This document shows, piece after piece, positions 18,008 through 25,749 of a stretch of 64,000 bases of DNA (position 1 is its first letter; the number at the start of each line of letters is the position of its first letter). The position numbers were made by a program, and so were the translations under genes. Under the pieces are notes generated by a model. It ran no database searches and was not told the origin of the DNA. It saw nothing but the letters and a program-made list of their open reading frames with translations. Location of the stretch: assembly GCF_020866905.1 (NCBI RefSeq), contig NZ_JAIVCC010000017.1, positions 254,966 to 318,965 on the forward strand, read 5' to 3'. The stretch comes from Salinimicrobium sediminilitoris. GTDB lineage: Bacteria; Bacteroidota; Bacteroidia; Flavobacteriales; Flavobacteriaceae.

Positions 18008-18463
18008 ATGAGCAAGAAATCTATTAGTAAAAACGACCAGGCAGTTGTAAAAAATGTTTTTACAAAATACCTGGAGGAGAAAGGACATCGCAAAACTCCC
18101 GAGCGTTTTGCCATTCTGCAGGAGATCTATAACAGTGATGAACATTTTGACATAGAATCTCTGTACATCAAAATGAAAAATAAAAAGTACAGGGTAAGCC
18201 GGGCGACGCTGTACAATACCATTGAACTTCTTCTGGAATGCGGCCTTGTGAGAAAACACCAGTTTGGAAACAATCAGGCGCAGTACGAAAAATCATATTT
18301 TGACCGTAATCACGATCATATTATCTTAACCGACACCGGGGAGGTAATAGAATTTTGCGATCCACGTATTCAGTCGATCAAGCAAACAATCGAGGAGGTC
18401 TTTGATATCGAAATAAGCACACATTCTTTATATTTTTACGGAAACAAAAAAACAACCGAATAA
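18008..18463 (+). CDS. Fur/PerR/Zur-family transcriptional regulator
   Basis: 151 residues. The N-terminal winged helix ([27 protein letters not shown], then [20 protein letters not shown]) and the C-terminal dimerisation domain with a metal-binding HDHII segment are typical of Fur. The usual CxxC pair that holds the structural zinc is absent: the segment reads [16 protein letters not shown], with one cysteine. Which metal or peroxide it senses cannot be told. It is placed between the RSH and purA genes, the latter only 10 bp downstream. Confidence 0.9.
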   Translation: MSKKSISKNDQAVVKNVFTKYLEEKGHRKTPERFAILQEIYNSDEHFDIESLYIKMKNKKYRVSRATLYNTIELLLECGLVRKHQFGNNQAQYEKSYFDRNHDHIILTDTGEVIEFCDPRIQSIKQTIEEVFDIEISTHSLYFYGNKKTTE

Positions 18464-18473
18464 CCTGAATTTT

Positions 18474-19745
18474 ATGGCAGTAGACTTACTTCTTGGATTA
18501 CAATGGGGAGATGAAGGAAAAGGAAAAATAGTAGATGTATTTACCAAACAATATGACATCATCGCCCGCTTCCAGGGAGGCCCAAACGCAGGACACACTT
18601 TAGAGTTTGATGGCCAAAAACACGTGCTTCACACAATTCCCTCGGGCATCTTTCATGAAAATGCAATTAACTTGGTTGGGAACGGCGTGGTAATAGACCC
18701 AGTGATCTTCAAGAGGGAACTTGACAACTTAACCAAATCGGGAGTTGATTACACGAAAAAACTTATCATTTCCAGGAAAGCACATTTGATCCTGCCTACG
18801 CATCGTTTGCTTGATGCAGCCAGTGAAGCTTCAAAAGGAAAAGCAAAAATTGGTTCCACGCTTAAAGGAATTGGTCCTACTTATATGGATAAGACCGGCA
18901 GGAATGGAATTCGAGTGGGAGACCTTGAGCTAAGCGACTGGAAGGAAAAATACCGCAACCTTGCCGATAAGCATGAGGCCATGATAAGCTTCTACAATGT
19001 TGATGTACAGTACGACCTTGGGGAACTGGAATCTGAATTCTTTAAGGCAATCGAAACGCTTAAATCCCTGCAGTTTATAGACAGCGAGGAATATTTATAC
19101 CAGGCCCAGAAAAACGGAAAATCAATTCTTGCTGAAGGCGCCCAGGGATCTTTACTTGATATCGACTTTGGGACTTATCCCTTTGTCACTTCGTCCAATA
19201 CCACCGCAGCAGGAGCCTGCACCGGTTTGGGTGTAGCTCCCGGACAGATCAAGGAAGTCTTTGGAATATTTAAAGCTTACACGACCCGTGTAGGCAGCGG
19301 CCCCTTCCCTACCGAACTTTTTGATGAAGACGGTGAAACTATGGGACGTGTGGGAAAAGAATTTGGCGCAACAACCGGAAGAGCCCGCCGCTGCGGATGG
19401 CTTGACATGGTGGCCTTAAAATATGCAGTACAGGTAAGCGGGGTTACTCAACTCATCATGATGAAAGCCGATGTTTTGAGCGGTTTTGATACCTTAAAAA
19501 TATGTACCGCCTATAATTATAGAGGAGAAGAGATCACACACCTGCCCTACAATTTAGAGCATGAAAATGTAACTCCTATTTATACACATTTTAAAGGTTG
19601 GGAAAAAGATCTTACTCAGCTTTCATCGCCAGATGAATTACCACAAGAGCTTAAAGAGTACATATCATTTATTGAAAAAGAACTTGAGATCCCGATAAAG
19701 ATCGTGTCTGTAGGTCCCGACAGGCTTCAGACCATCGAACTTTAA
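18474..19745 (+). CDS. purA: Adenylosuccinate synthetase
   Basis: 423 residues, family length. It catalyses IMP + aspartate + GTP to adenylosuccinate, the first committed step to AMP. The N-terminal LLLGLQWGDEGKGKIVD is the diagnostic GTP-binding signature; QGSLLDIDFGTYPFVTSSNT and TTGRARRCGWLD are further conserved blocks. Starts 10 bp after the Fur-family gene and ends at the terminator 19770-19799. Confidence 0.98.
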   Translation: MAVDLLLGLQWGDEGKGKIVDVFTKQYDIIARFQGGPNAGHTLEFDGQKHVLHTIPSGIFHENAINLVGNGVVIDPVIFKRELDNLTKSGVDYTKKLIISRKAHLILPTHRLLDAASEASKGKAKIGSTLKGIGPTYMDKTGRNGIRVGDLELSDWKEKYRNLADKHEAMISFYNVDVQYDLGELESEFFKAIETLKSLQFIDSEEYLYQAQKNGKSILAEGAQGSLLDIDFGTYPFVTSSNTTAAGACTGLGVAPGQIKEVFGIFKAYTTRVGSGPFPTELFDEDGETMGRVGKEFGATTGRARRCGWLDMVALKYAVQVSGVTQLIMMKADVLSGFDTLKICTAYNYRGEEITHLPYNLEHENVTPIYTHFKGWEKDLTQLSSPDELPQELKEYISFIEKELEIPIKIVSVGPDRLQTIEL

Positions 19746-19769
19746 GAAGTTTCAAAAAGAGCATTTTAG

Positions 19770-19799
19770 AAAGGTGTTGCGAAAGCAACACCTTTTTTT
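19770..19799 (+). terminator. Intrinsic terminator after purA
   Basis: Stem AAAGGTGTTGC / GCAACACCTTT closed by a GAAA tetraloop and followed by a T-run. Confidence 0.95.
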
Positions 19800-20191
19800 G
19801 TTATTAGAGAGAAAACCTTCTTCATCTCTAATTGAGACATTTGGCTATCAAACATCATTCTGAATTTATTTCAAAATCTTAGATTGATCTTTCCACCTCC
19901 GATTAGAACCTGAAGCAAGTTCAGATTAATGAATGGTTTGTAATTATGGTTATCTTTCCTGAAGAGAGTAGCTACCTCATCAATAGAAAAGGGATAAACT
20001 TAAATTATATAGGTTTTACAAAACGATCCAGTGCCATTTTCTGTTTTACCCCTGCCCAAAAGGAGCCGGAAAATGAATTGAAAACATGAAATTCAAATTA
20101 GCTTCTGGAAAATTAACGTCAAGATCTTCTGATCGAGTAGAAAAAAGTTTTGCATCATGGACATTATTTTTTACTGCACCAAAAAAATTTC
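19800..20191. repeat. Intergenic region with degenerate copy B of the palindromic element
   Basis: About 390 bp without a convincing gene. On the minus strand, 19849-19940 reads CTGAACTTGCTTCAGG, then GTTCTAATCGG and finally TTTTGAAATAAATTCAGAAT, the same order of words as the elements at 12803 and 39525. Its terminal repeats (CAAACAT / ATGGTTTG) are eroded. The remainder is AT-rich; a 40-codon ATG frame at 20086-20208 runs into the promoter of the next gene and is not supported. Confidence 0.55.
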
Positions 20192-20221
20192 TTGCACATA
20201 AAAATTAAATAATTAACTTTG
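20192..20221 (+). promoter_or_regulatory. Promoter of the winged-helix operon
   Basis: TTG (20192-20194), a 19-base spacer, then TAACTTTG (20214-20221) match the Bacteroidota -33/-7 arrangement. The -7 box overlaps the first half of the operator at 20216-20237. Confidence 0.65.
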
Positions 20222-20237
20222 AATTGCAAAGTACTTT
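20216..20237. promoter_or_regulatory. Putative operator 1: ACTTTG-N5-CAAAGTACTTT
   Basis: An inverted repeat ACTTTG / CAAAGT with a 5-base spacer, followed directly by ACTTT, which makes a second overlapping palindrome AAAGTACTTT. It lies 4 bases upstream of ATG 20242 and over the -7 box. The same arrangement recurs at 21169-21190, on the other side of the regulator gene, so it is probably the regulator's own binding site. Confidence 0.65.
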
Positions 20238-20241
20238 TTAA

Positions 20242-20856
20242 ATGAAAAGAAAAGAAGAAGACTATATGCAGGATCTTCGGGAGATACGTTCCATTATGGA
20301 ACGCTCCACAAAGTTCCTTTCCCTTAGCGGAATATCGGGAGTTCTGGCAGGGCTATATGCTTTGGCCGGTGCTTACTTAGCATTTGAGATCTTTAATGAT
20401 CAGGAGGAGCTGGTACATGGAATTCCCGTCGGAGAGCAGGTTTGGGATCTCCTATTTATAGGATTTACAGTACTGGTACTTGCCATAGGTACCGCTGTAC
20501 TTTTCTCGGTTAGAAAGGCTAAAAAGCGGGAAGAAAAAGTGTGGAATTCGGCGGCCAGGAGAATGCTGGTGAACATGGCAGTTCCTTTAGTGGCAGGAGG
20601 CATATTGGTACTTGTGCTTTTGTTTAAAGGTTTATTACTATTAATGGCTCCAATGACGCTCATATTTTACGGTTTGGCCCTTTACAACGCAAGTAAATTC
20701 ACCTTTAGTGATGTGAAATATTTTGGTTTTGTACAAGTAGTACTGGGATTACTCGCGGTTAGCTTCACGCAATACAGCCTCCTGTTTTGGGCGTTTGGTT
20801 TCGGCGTGATGCATATTATTTATGGGATCTATGTGAACTATAAGTACGAAAGGTGA
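20242..20856 (+). CDS. Membrane protein cotranscribed with a winged-helix regulator
   Basis: 204 residues. A short cytoplasmic N-terminus rich in charge (MKRKEEDYMQDLREIRSIMERSTKFLSLSG) precedes about six hydrophobic helices (roughly 30-50, 68-88, 110-128, 130-148, 155-170, 175-195). No catalytic motif is seen. Its stop overlaps the GTG of the regulator gene (GTGA), so the pair is translationally coupled. It may act as a sensor or as a target of the regulator; the function is unknown. Confidence 0.78.
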   Translation: MKRKEEDYMQDLREIRSIMERSTKFLSLSGISGVLAGLYALAGAYLAFEIFNDQEELVHGIPVGEQVWDLLFIGFTVLVLAIGTAVLFSVRKAKKREEKVWNSAARRMLVNMAVPLVAGGILVLVLLFKGLLLLMAPMTLIFYGLALYNASKFTFSDVKYFGFVQVVLGLLAVSFTQYSLLFWAFGFGVMHIIYGIYVNYKYER

Positions 20857-21152
20857 AAATATCTATAGATGGTTTGCATAAGGCATTTGAGAGTAGGATT
20901 AGGCTCGGCATTATGTCGGCCCTGGCTGTAAATGATACGCTGGATTTCTCCTCGCTAAAAGATTATCTCAACGTGACCGACGGGAACCTGGCAAGTCACC
21001 TGAAAGCGCTGGAAAAAGAGGGATTTTTGACGGTTCAGAAATCATTTATTGACAGAAAACCGAATACTAAATATTCTATGACAAAAGATGGAAGAAAAGC
21101 TTTCGAAGAACATCTTACAGCACTGGAAAATTTAATTAAAACCCAGAAATAA
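20853..21152 (+). CDS. Winged-helix transcriptional regulator (ArsR/MarR-like, HTH_34 type)
   Basis: 99 residues from GTG. It has a winged-helix core: 'FESRIRLGIMSALAVNDTLDFSSLKDYLNVTDGNLASHLKALEKEGFLTVQKSFIDRKPNTKYSMTKDGRKAFEEHL'. The segment LNVTDGNLASHLKALE is the recognition helix, and KYSMTKDGRKAF lies at the wing end. Single-domain proteins of this kind repress their own operon together with a partner membrane protein. Matching inverted repeats in front of both 20242 and 21262 support autoregulation plus control of the next two small membrane genes. The ligand is unknown. Confidence 0.88.
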   Translation: MKISIDGLHKAFESRIRLGIMSALAVNDTLDFSSLKDYLNVTDGNLASHLKALEKEGFLTVQKSFIDRKPNTKYSMTKDGRKAFEEHLTALENLIKTQK

Positions 21153-21168
21153 AATTTTTTGCACCTGT

Positions 21169-21190
21169 ACTTTGTAATTCAAAGTACTTT
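21169..21190. promoter_or_regulatory. Putative operator 2: ACTTTG-N5-CAAAGTACTTT
   Basis: Same half-sites, spacer length and trailing ACTTT as the site at 20216-20237, with a different spacer sequence (TAATT instead of AATTG). It lies 71 bases upstream of 21262 and just after the regulator gene, also preceded by TTGCAC. Confidence 0.65.
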
Positions 21191-21261
21191 ATTAAAGTTC
21201 ATAACGACAAAGACTGACCCACGAATAATTTATCAAACTAATATTAATTAACTAAACACCT

Positions 21262-21552
21262 ATGATCATGAAAAACAAAAGACTCACGGGAATTATGCTC
21301 ACCGCAACCGCTATTCTAATCCTGCCTTTAATCGCAATGCAGTTTACTCAAGAAGTGGACTGGGACCTGCGGGATTTTATAATTATGGGTATTTTGCTGT
21401 ACGGCACCAGCCTTTGCATTGAGCTGGTGATGAGAAAGGTAAAAAGTACTGAAAAACGACTGCTTTATTGTGGAGCAATCTTGGGGGCACTCTTCCTCGT
21501 TTGGGCAGAACTGGCTGTAGGAATCTTTGGTACTCCCTTCGCCGGCAGTTAA
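21262..21552 (+). CDS. Small three-helix membrane protein
   Basis: 96 residues, or 94 from the in-frame ATG at 21268. Three hydrophobic helices: ~8-27 (GIMLTATAILILPLIAMQF), ~38-57 and ~70-93, with short charged loops. No known domain. It follows operator 2 and precedes another small membrane protein by 28 bp, so both may belong to the regulon of the winged-helix protein. Unknown function. Confidence 0.68.
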   Translation: MIMKNKRLTGIMLTATAILILPLIAMQFTQEVDWDLRDFIIMGILLYGTSLCIELVMRKVKSTEKRLLYCGAILGALFLVWAELAVGIFGTPFAGS

Positions 21553-21580
21553 TTTGTTTAACTTCTGAAAAAAAATTATT

Positions 21581-21850
21581 ATGAAAATATTATTAAACCT
21601 GACTATAGTGTTAAGTTGGTTCCTGGGGTTGGTCATTTTCACCTTCGGAATCCTGAATCTCGTACTAGTACATCCTGTACCCGGAACGGTCTACATCCTC
21701 CTTTCCCTGCTCTTCTTTCCTCCCGTTGAAGGATTTTTTAAGCGGAAGTTGGGGTTTTCAATTCCTTTTCCCGCATTGCTGGTGCTGGCGCTTGTGATCT
21801 TCTGGTTTACTCTTGGAATAAGTGATCTGGCGGAAATGTACGGTTTGTAA
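21581..21850 (+). CDS. Small membrane protein of unknown function
   Basis: 89 residues with about three hydrophobic helices (~3-25, ~30-48, ~58-80); basic residues KRKLG lie between the second and third. No conserved catalytic residue seen. Co-directional and close to 21262-21552, probably in the same transcript. Confidence 0.65.
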   Translation: MKILLNLTIVLSWFLGLVIFTFGILNLVLVHPVPGTVYILLSLLFFPPVEGFFKRKLGFSIPFPALLVLALVIFWFTLGISDLAEMYGL

Positions 21851-21939
21851 TTTGAGACAGGTGATGCCTGAATGGCAAAAGCACAAAGAGCAATGGCGGG
21901 ATTCTTGCATAATCCTCCTTAAATGAAAAGTTTAAGCTA

Positions 21940-22728
21940 ATGGAATATTTTGTTGATGAAGATTCGATAGTGCGTAAGATATGGGGAAAGAGTGATACCA
22001 TTCTTTTCATTTTTGCCGGTGCCTCTGCCGAATTTGCTCTCAACAAGGCCGTGGACTGGCTCTACTTTACCGGAAGACTCCCTGCCGATCCTCTGGGGAG
22101 GTTGTTCTCCACCGTATCTTATGCGAGGCAGATCGTTTTCCTGCCAAAAAAGGATGCGCTGGCGGCGATTAGCAGGATCAATACTGTACATGCTAATGTG
22201 GAGAACAAGCGCAGAAGCCAAATCCCCCAATGGGCTTACCGCGATGTGCTGTATATGCTCATTGGGTATTCCATTCGTGCCTATGAACTGCTGGAACACA
22301 AACTTACGGAAGCCGAAAAAGAGGAAGTGTTTAATGTTTTTTACCGTGTTGGCCTGGAAATGGGAATCAAGGATCTTCCGTCAAACTACAGGGACTGGCT
22401 GCCCGACCGGAAAGAACATTTGTATAGCGACCTCGAAAAAGGCAAATACAGCGTAGATCTTTACAGGCAATATCGCAAGCACCTCGGTCCAGTGCGTTAC
22501 TGGTTTCTCTTGCAGGTTCAGGAGCTAGTTTGTCCTGCGCGGGTAAAGGAGTTGCTCGAACTAAAATCCAATGCGGTCATCCCACCGGCTTTGACAGCCT
22601 ACAAAGCGAGCCGAAATTTTAAAATGGATTACTTCATAAAATCCCTGCTCCTTCCGTCAGATTACAAAGAAGAGATCATGGAACTGGACAGGTTTGGAGA
22701 AAAAAAAGGTAGACCCGCCGAAGTGTAA
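21940..22728 (+). CDS. MpaB-like (DUF2236) protein, divergent
   Basis: 262 residues. The overall pattern matches the MpaB/latex-clearing-protein-like family (DUF2236): 'DPLGRLFSTVSYARQIVF' near 45-62, 'RINTVHANV' near 75-85, 'IRAYELLEHKLTEAEKEEVFNVFYRVGLEMGI' and an all-helical C-terminus. Characterised relatives bind heme b and act as oxygenases. Two motifs common in the family are altered here (AGA for the usual AHP; WAYRD for the usual WVH), so heme binding is uncertain. A weak hairpin at 22748-22768 follows. Confidence 0.7.
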   Translation: MEYFVDEDSIVRKIWGKSDTILFIFAGASAEFALNKAVDWLYFTGRLPADPLGRLFSTVSYARQIVFLPKKDALAAISRINTVHANVENKRRSQIPQWAYRDVLYMLIGYSIRAYELLEHKLTEAEKEEVFNVFYRVGLEMGIKDLPSNYRDWLPDRKEHLYSDLEKGKYSVDLYRQYRKHLGPVRYWFLLQVQELVCPARVKELLELKSNAVIPPALTAYKASRNFKMDYFIKSLLLPSDYKEEIMELDRFGEKKGRPAEV

Positions 22729-22747
22729 ATTCTGTTCTGAAGAGGAC

Positions 22748-22768
22748 TCCAAAAAAGGCATTTTTGGA
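22748..22768. terminator. Short hairpin with AGGCA loop
   Basis: TCCAAAAA / TTTTTGGA (8 bp) with loop AGGCA, 20 bases after the MpaB-like gene. The stem is mostly A-T, so termination strength is doubtful, but position and the ATTTTTGG side match other hairpins in the window. Confidence 0.5.
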
Positions 22769-23130
22769 ACACCTTATTTTTGCTGCAATAGACGCGCAGC
22801 AGCTTTGAAACTATTCTTAAAAACCTATGTTAAGCAGGTGAAGTTTCAGAAATAATTGTGAAACCTGAAATAAAACCACCTCTTATCACCGAAAATCAAA
22901 TGAATCTGAAGATAAACCTAAGGAATTCTCTCCCCCAGCCAGGAAAAAAGGTTATCAGAAAATAAACTCAGCTTCAAATAGCTCTGTAATTTTATTACCT
23001 ACCAAGATCCTGCCTTTTTCGTGGCTTCGGAATTAATTCTGAATACCCGGAATAACCCAATAATACAGTTGTAAAATTTAAAAAATAAACCTAATTCCTT
23101 TATCTTGCCGGCCTGTCCAAAATTAAAGCT
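22769..23130. other. Intergenic region, no feature recognised
   Basis: About 360 bp of AT-rich DNA with no ORF of note, no RNA gene recognised and no clear repeat. TATCTTGC near 23101 is a poor -7 candidate for the PLP enzyme gene at 23131. Confidence 0.4.
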
Positions 23131-24975
23131 ATGAAAGAGAATAAAGTGCTGAATTATATTGAAGAAGTCTTAGAAAATATGCCTGCTGACTGGTTGAGGC
23201 TAACTACCCATCGACTGGATATTTATGATGAAAAGCTGGCAAAAACTCAATTTTTAGACCGGTTTGAGAACCTGTTTGAAGCCAATAATTCTGAAACATC
23301 AGCACTAAGTGAGTTACCAACCGCCTTTGATTATATTCGGTTAGGTCACCCCTTATCCTCTATTCTTGAATGGTCAATTGCAGGATTAAATGGTCTAAAG
23401 CCGGAAAATGTCATTAGTTTCTCATCAAGGACGGTTCCCGTTCTGGCGGTCCTTAGAAAGAACCTGTTGGAAAACAAGAATACACAAATATGTTATACGG
23501 GAAAATTACCCGAATTTTTTGATCCTGAAGCCCTAAAGCGTGTTTACGGTTATAATTTTGAATTAAAGCAAGTTGAGAACCTGGAAGAAATATCGGGATA
23601 TGACGGAAGTACTATTTTCTTCTCCCCGCAGGATGAAATAGGTAAAATTGAGCTTAATTCACATATCGACTTTTTTATTAGTGTGCACTCTCACCTGGGA
23701 AGCATTTTACTGGTAAATGGCGACCAAAATGAGAGCTATATTTCAGAAATTCAGCATGTAAGGAGAAGAGAAACTATTGCAATGACCCCTGCCGATTCAT
23801 TTTCTGCCTTGCAGCAGTTAGTAGGAAAATCTACTGCTAACCGGCAGGAAAATACTATTGAGGCAAATAAGGTTAAGGTTATAGAGTCAATTAAAAAGAT
23901 CACCGGCACCAACACAAAGGCTTTACTTGCTTCTAGTGGATTATCTATCCAGTATGCTATCATGATGGGCCTTATTGATGATGCACTAGAAAAGCATAAA
24001 GGCAAAGACATCAAATTTATTGTTCCCCCAAATTGTTACGGTGGAACGAACGACCAGGCGAGACGGGTTGCTGCATGTATTGATAATGTTGAAGTAGTGG
24101 ACCTGCCTGTTGATGGTGACAATGATATGGTTCAAAGTATTGACACTGTATTGGACAGGATCGCTAAAGAAAATGCTGTCCCTTATATCATCGCTGAAAT
24201 CCCAACTAATCCAAGGGTCGAAGTTCCTGATCTACAAAAATTAAAAGAGGTTTTAAGTAAAGTCCGTAAAAGTGCATCAGGCGAAGTTGCCATCGATCCG
24301 GTTTTTATTTTAGATCAAACTTTTTGTCCTAATGTACAGTTCCTGGCTAAGGACGGAATACTCTCCGACATAAGAACCATTTCATATGTTAGTGGATCAA
24401 AATTTCCAAGTGGAGGAAAATGTACTGCCGGTTATTGTGTAGCCAATGATAAGGCCGAAGCTTTATTGGAGAAGATTGAAAAGCATTTGATACTTTGTGA
24501 TAACGAGGCTACAGGTCTTCAGGTTCAATTATTAGCAGAGCAACTGCCTTCAATGAATCAAAGGATTAAAGATGCTTATAAAAATACCCGTGAATTTGTA
24601 AACTTCATTAAGAAGACCTTACCAACGGCGAAGATCAATTTTGTTTCGGAAGAATTGGCTCAGGCAGGATTTACTCCCTCTGTATTTTCATTGGATCTTC
24701 CAACAAAAGGAGAAACAGATGAAGAAAGAGAAGCTTATAAAAGGAAATTGAATCAAAAATTGATCGATATGATGATCAGCGAAATCCCGAATGAGAGCAA
24801 GTATTGTGTGAGCTATGGACAGTTAAAAGGATGTTACTGGACTATCCCTGCGACATCTACCCAGGGAACGACTAAAGAAGACGATAAAGATTATATCGCC
24901 AGGGTATCATTGTCTCCCAATTTGGATCTTGAACATCATAAAAAAGTCTTTAAAGATTTTGTTGAACAAATTTGA
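23131..24975 (+). CDS. PLP-dependent Cys/Met-metabolism-family enzyme with long N-terminal extension
   Basis: 614 residues, about 200 more than bacterial cystathionine gamma-synthase or beta-lyase. The C-terminal ~380 residues look like the Cys/Met metabolism PLP family: 'TKALLASSGLSIQYAIMMGLID', 'YIIAEIPTNPRVEVPDLQKL', 'VFILDQTFCPNVQ', then 'YVSGSKFPSGGKCTAGYC' with the likely Schiff-base lysine (SGSKF). The N-terminal ~230 residues have no recognised domain but read like a second, degenerate fold of the same type. Fungal enzymes of this class have comparable extensions. Probably trans-sulfuration or a related beta/gamma elimination; substrate unknown. Base composition is more AT-rich than in the backbone genes. 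Confidence 0.72.
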   Translation: MKENKVLNYIEEVLENMPADWLRLTTHRLDIYDEKLAKTQFLDRFENLFEANNSETSALSELPTAFDYIRLGHPLSSILEWSIAGLNGLKPENVISFSSRTVPVLAVLRKNLLENKNTQICYTGKLPEFFDPEALKRVYGYNFELKQVENLEEISGYDGSTIFFSPQDEIGKIELNSHIDFFISVHSHLGSILLVNGDQNESYISEIQHVRRRETIAMTPADSFSALQQLVGKSTANRQENTIEANKVKVIESIKKITGTNTKALLASSGLSIQYAIMMGLIDDALEKHKGKDIKFIVPPNCYGGTNDQARRVAACIDNVEVVDLPVDGDNDMVQSIDTVLDRIAKENAVPYIIAEIPTNPRVEVPDLQKLKEVLSKVRKSASGEVAIDPVFILDQTFCPNVQFLAKDGILSDIRTISYVSGSKFPSGGKCTAGYCVANDKAEALLEKIEKHLILCDNEATGLQVQLLAEQLPSMNQRIKDAYKNTREFVNFIKKTLPTAKINFVSEELAQAGFTPSVFSLDLPTKGETDEEREAYKRKLNQKLIDMMISEIPNESKYCVSYGQLKGCYWTIPATSTQGTTKEDDKDYIARVSLSPNLDLEHHKKVFKDFVEQI

Positions 24976-25101
24976 TTAAGGACGAGGAAATTACGGAAGT
25001 AATTTAGATGCTAAAATTCAAAAAGACTCAGACCTTAAGCGAGATATTGTTTAGGTTACGAGGGGAGATAAATAAAAATTGACAAGCTCAATATAAACCA
25101 G

Positions 25102-25611
25102 ATGCATACAAGACGATTAACAACGATCTTAGTCGGGCTAATCCTAATTATTTCCAATATTAGCTGTGATCAAATCACAAAAAAAGAAGTTCGGGGAAAT
25201 ATAAATCCTCACGAAAGAATTGAAGTAGTTAAGGATAATTTCATTTTAACAAAAGTTGAAAATACAGGGGCTGCATTAAGCTTCGGATCAAATTTTCATC
25301 CTACTGTCAAGCTATTCATTTTTCAGCTAATGCCAGTTCTCGTGTTGATTTACTTATGTTACTATTTGTACAAAAGTGAAAATATCTCAAAGCTTAATTT
25401 CGTTGCATTCACATTTTTCATTGGAGGAGGAATAGGGAATATTATTGATCGTGTCCTGTATAATTCGGTAACAGATTTTATGTTTCTAAAATTAGGACCT
25501 CTTCATACCGGTGTTTTTAATATGGCAGATGTCTCGGTTACAATTGCGGCCTTTCTGTTAATAATTGGTTCTTTTAAAAAGGAAGATAAAAAGGAACGCC
25601 TCAGCTTATAA
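25102..25611 (+). CDS. lspA: Lipoprotein signal peptidase (signal peptidase II)
   Basis: 169 residues with four membrane helices. Conserved blocks are CDQITKK (22-28), VENTGAAL (52-59), GGGIGNIIDR (108-117), SVTDFM (122-127) and FNMADVSV (139-146). The catalytic aspartates are Asp125 and Asp143. It cleaves prolipoproteins before the lipidated cysteine in the inner membrane. The gene stands alone in an AT-rich, accessory-looking stretch, not beside ileS or other usual partners, so it may be an additional copy; the genome's main lspA would then lie elsewhere. Confidence 0.9.
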   Translation: MHTRRLTTILVGLILIISNISCDQITKKEVRGNINPHERIEVVKDNFILTKVENTGAALSFGSNFHPTVKLFIFQLMPVLVLIYLCYYLYKSENISKLNFVAFTFFIGGGIGNIIDRVLYNSVTDFMFLKLGPLHTGVFNMADVSVTIAAFLLIIGSFKKEDKKERLSL

Positions 25612-25749
25612 GCGCCCGAACTTAGTGCTGTAAACTTTCTTTTCAGGAAAAATTTACTGCTATAGAAGAAGCTGATAATCCCATCCTTAAAAGATTTCCC
25701 GCTGCCGCCAATTTCCTTCAGAATTCACTACTTTTGAAGCAAATTTCTT

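Noticed and set aside
20086..20208. 40-codon ATG frame upstream of the winged-helix operon
   Set aside because: It reads through the -33 element of the next promoter, has no ribosome-binding region of note and no recognisable sequence.
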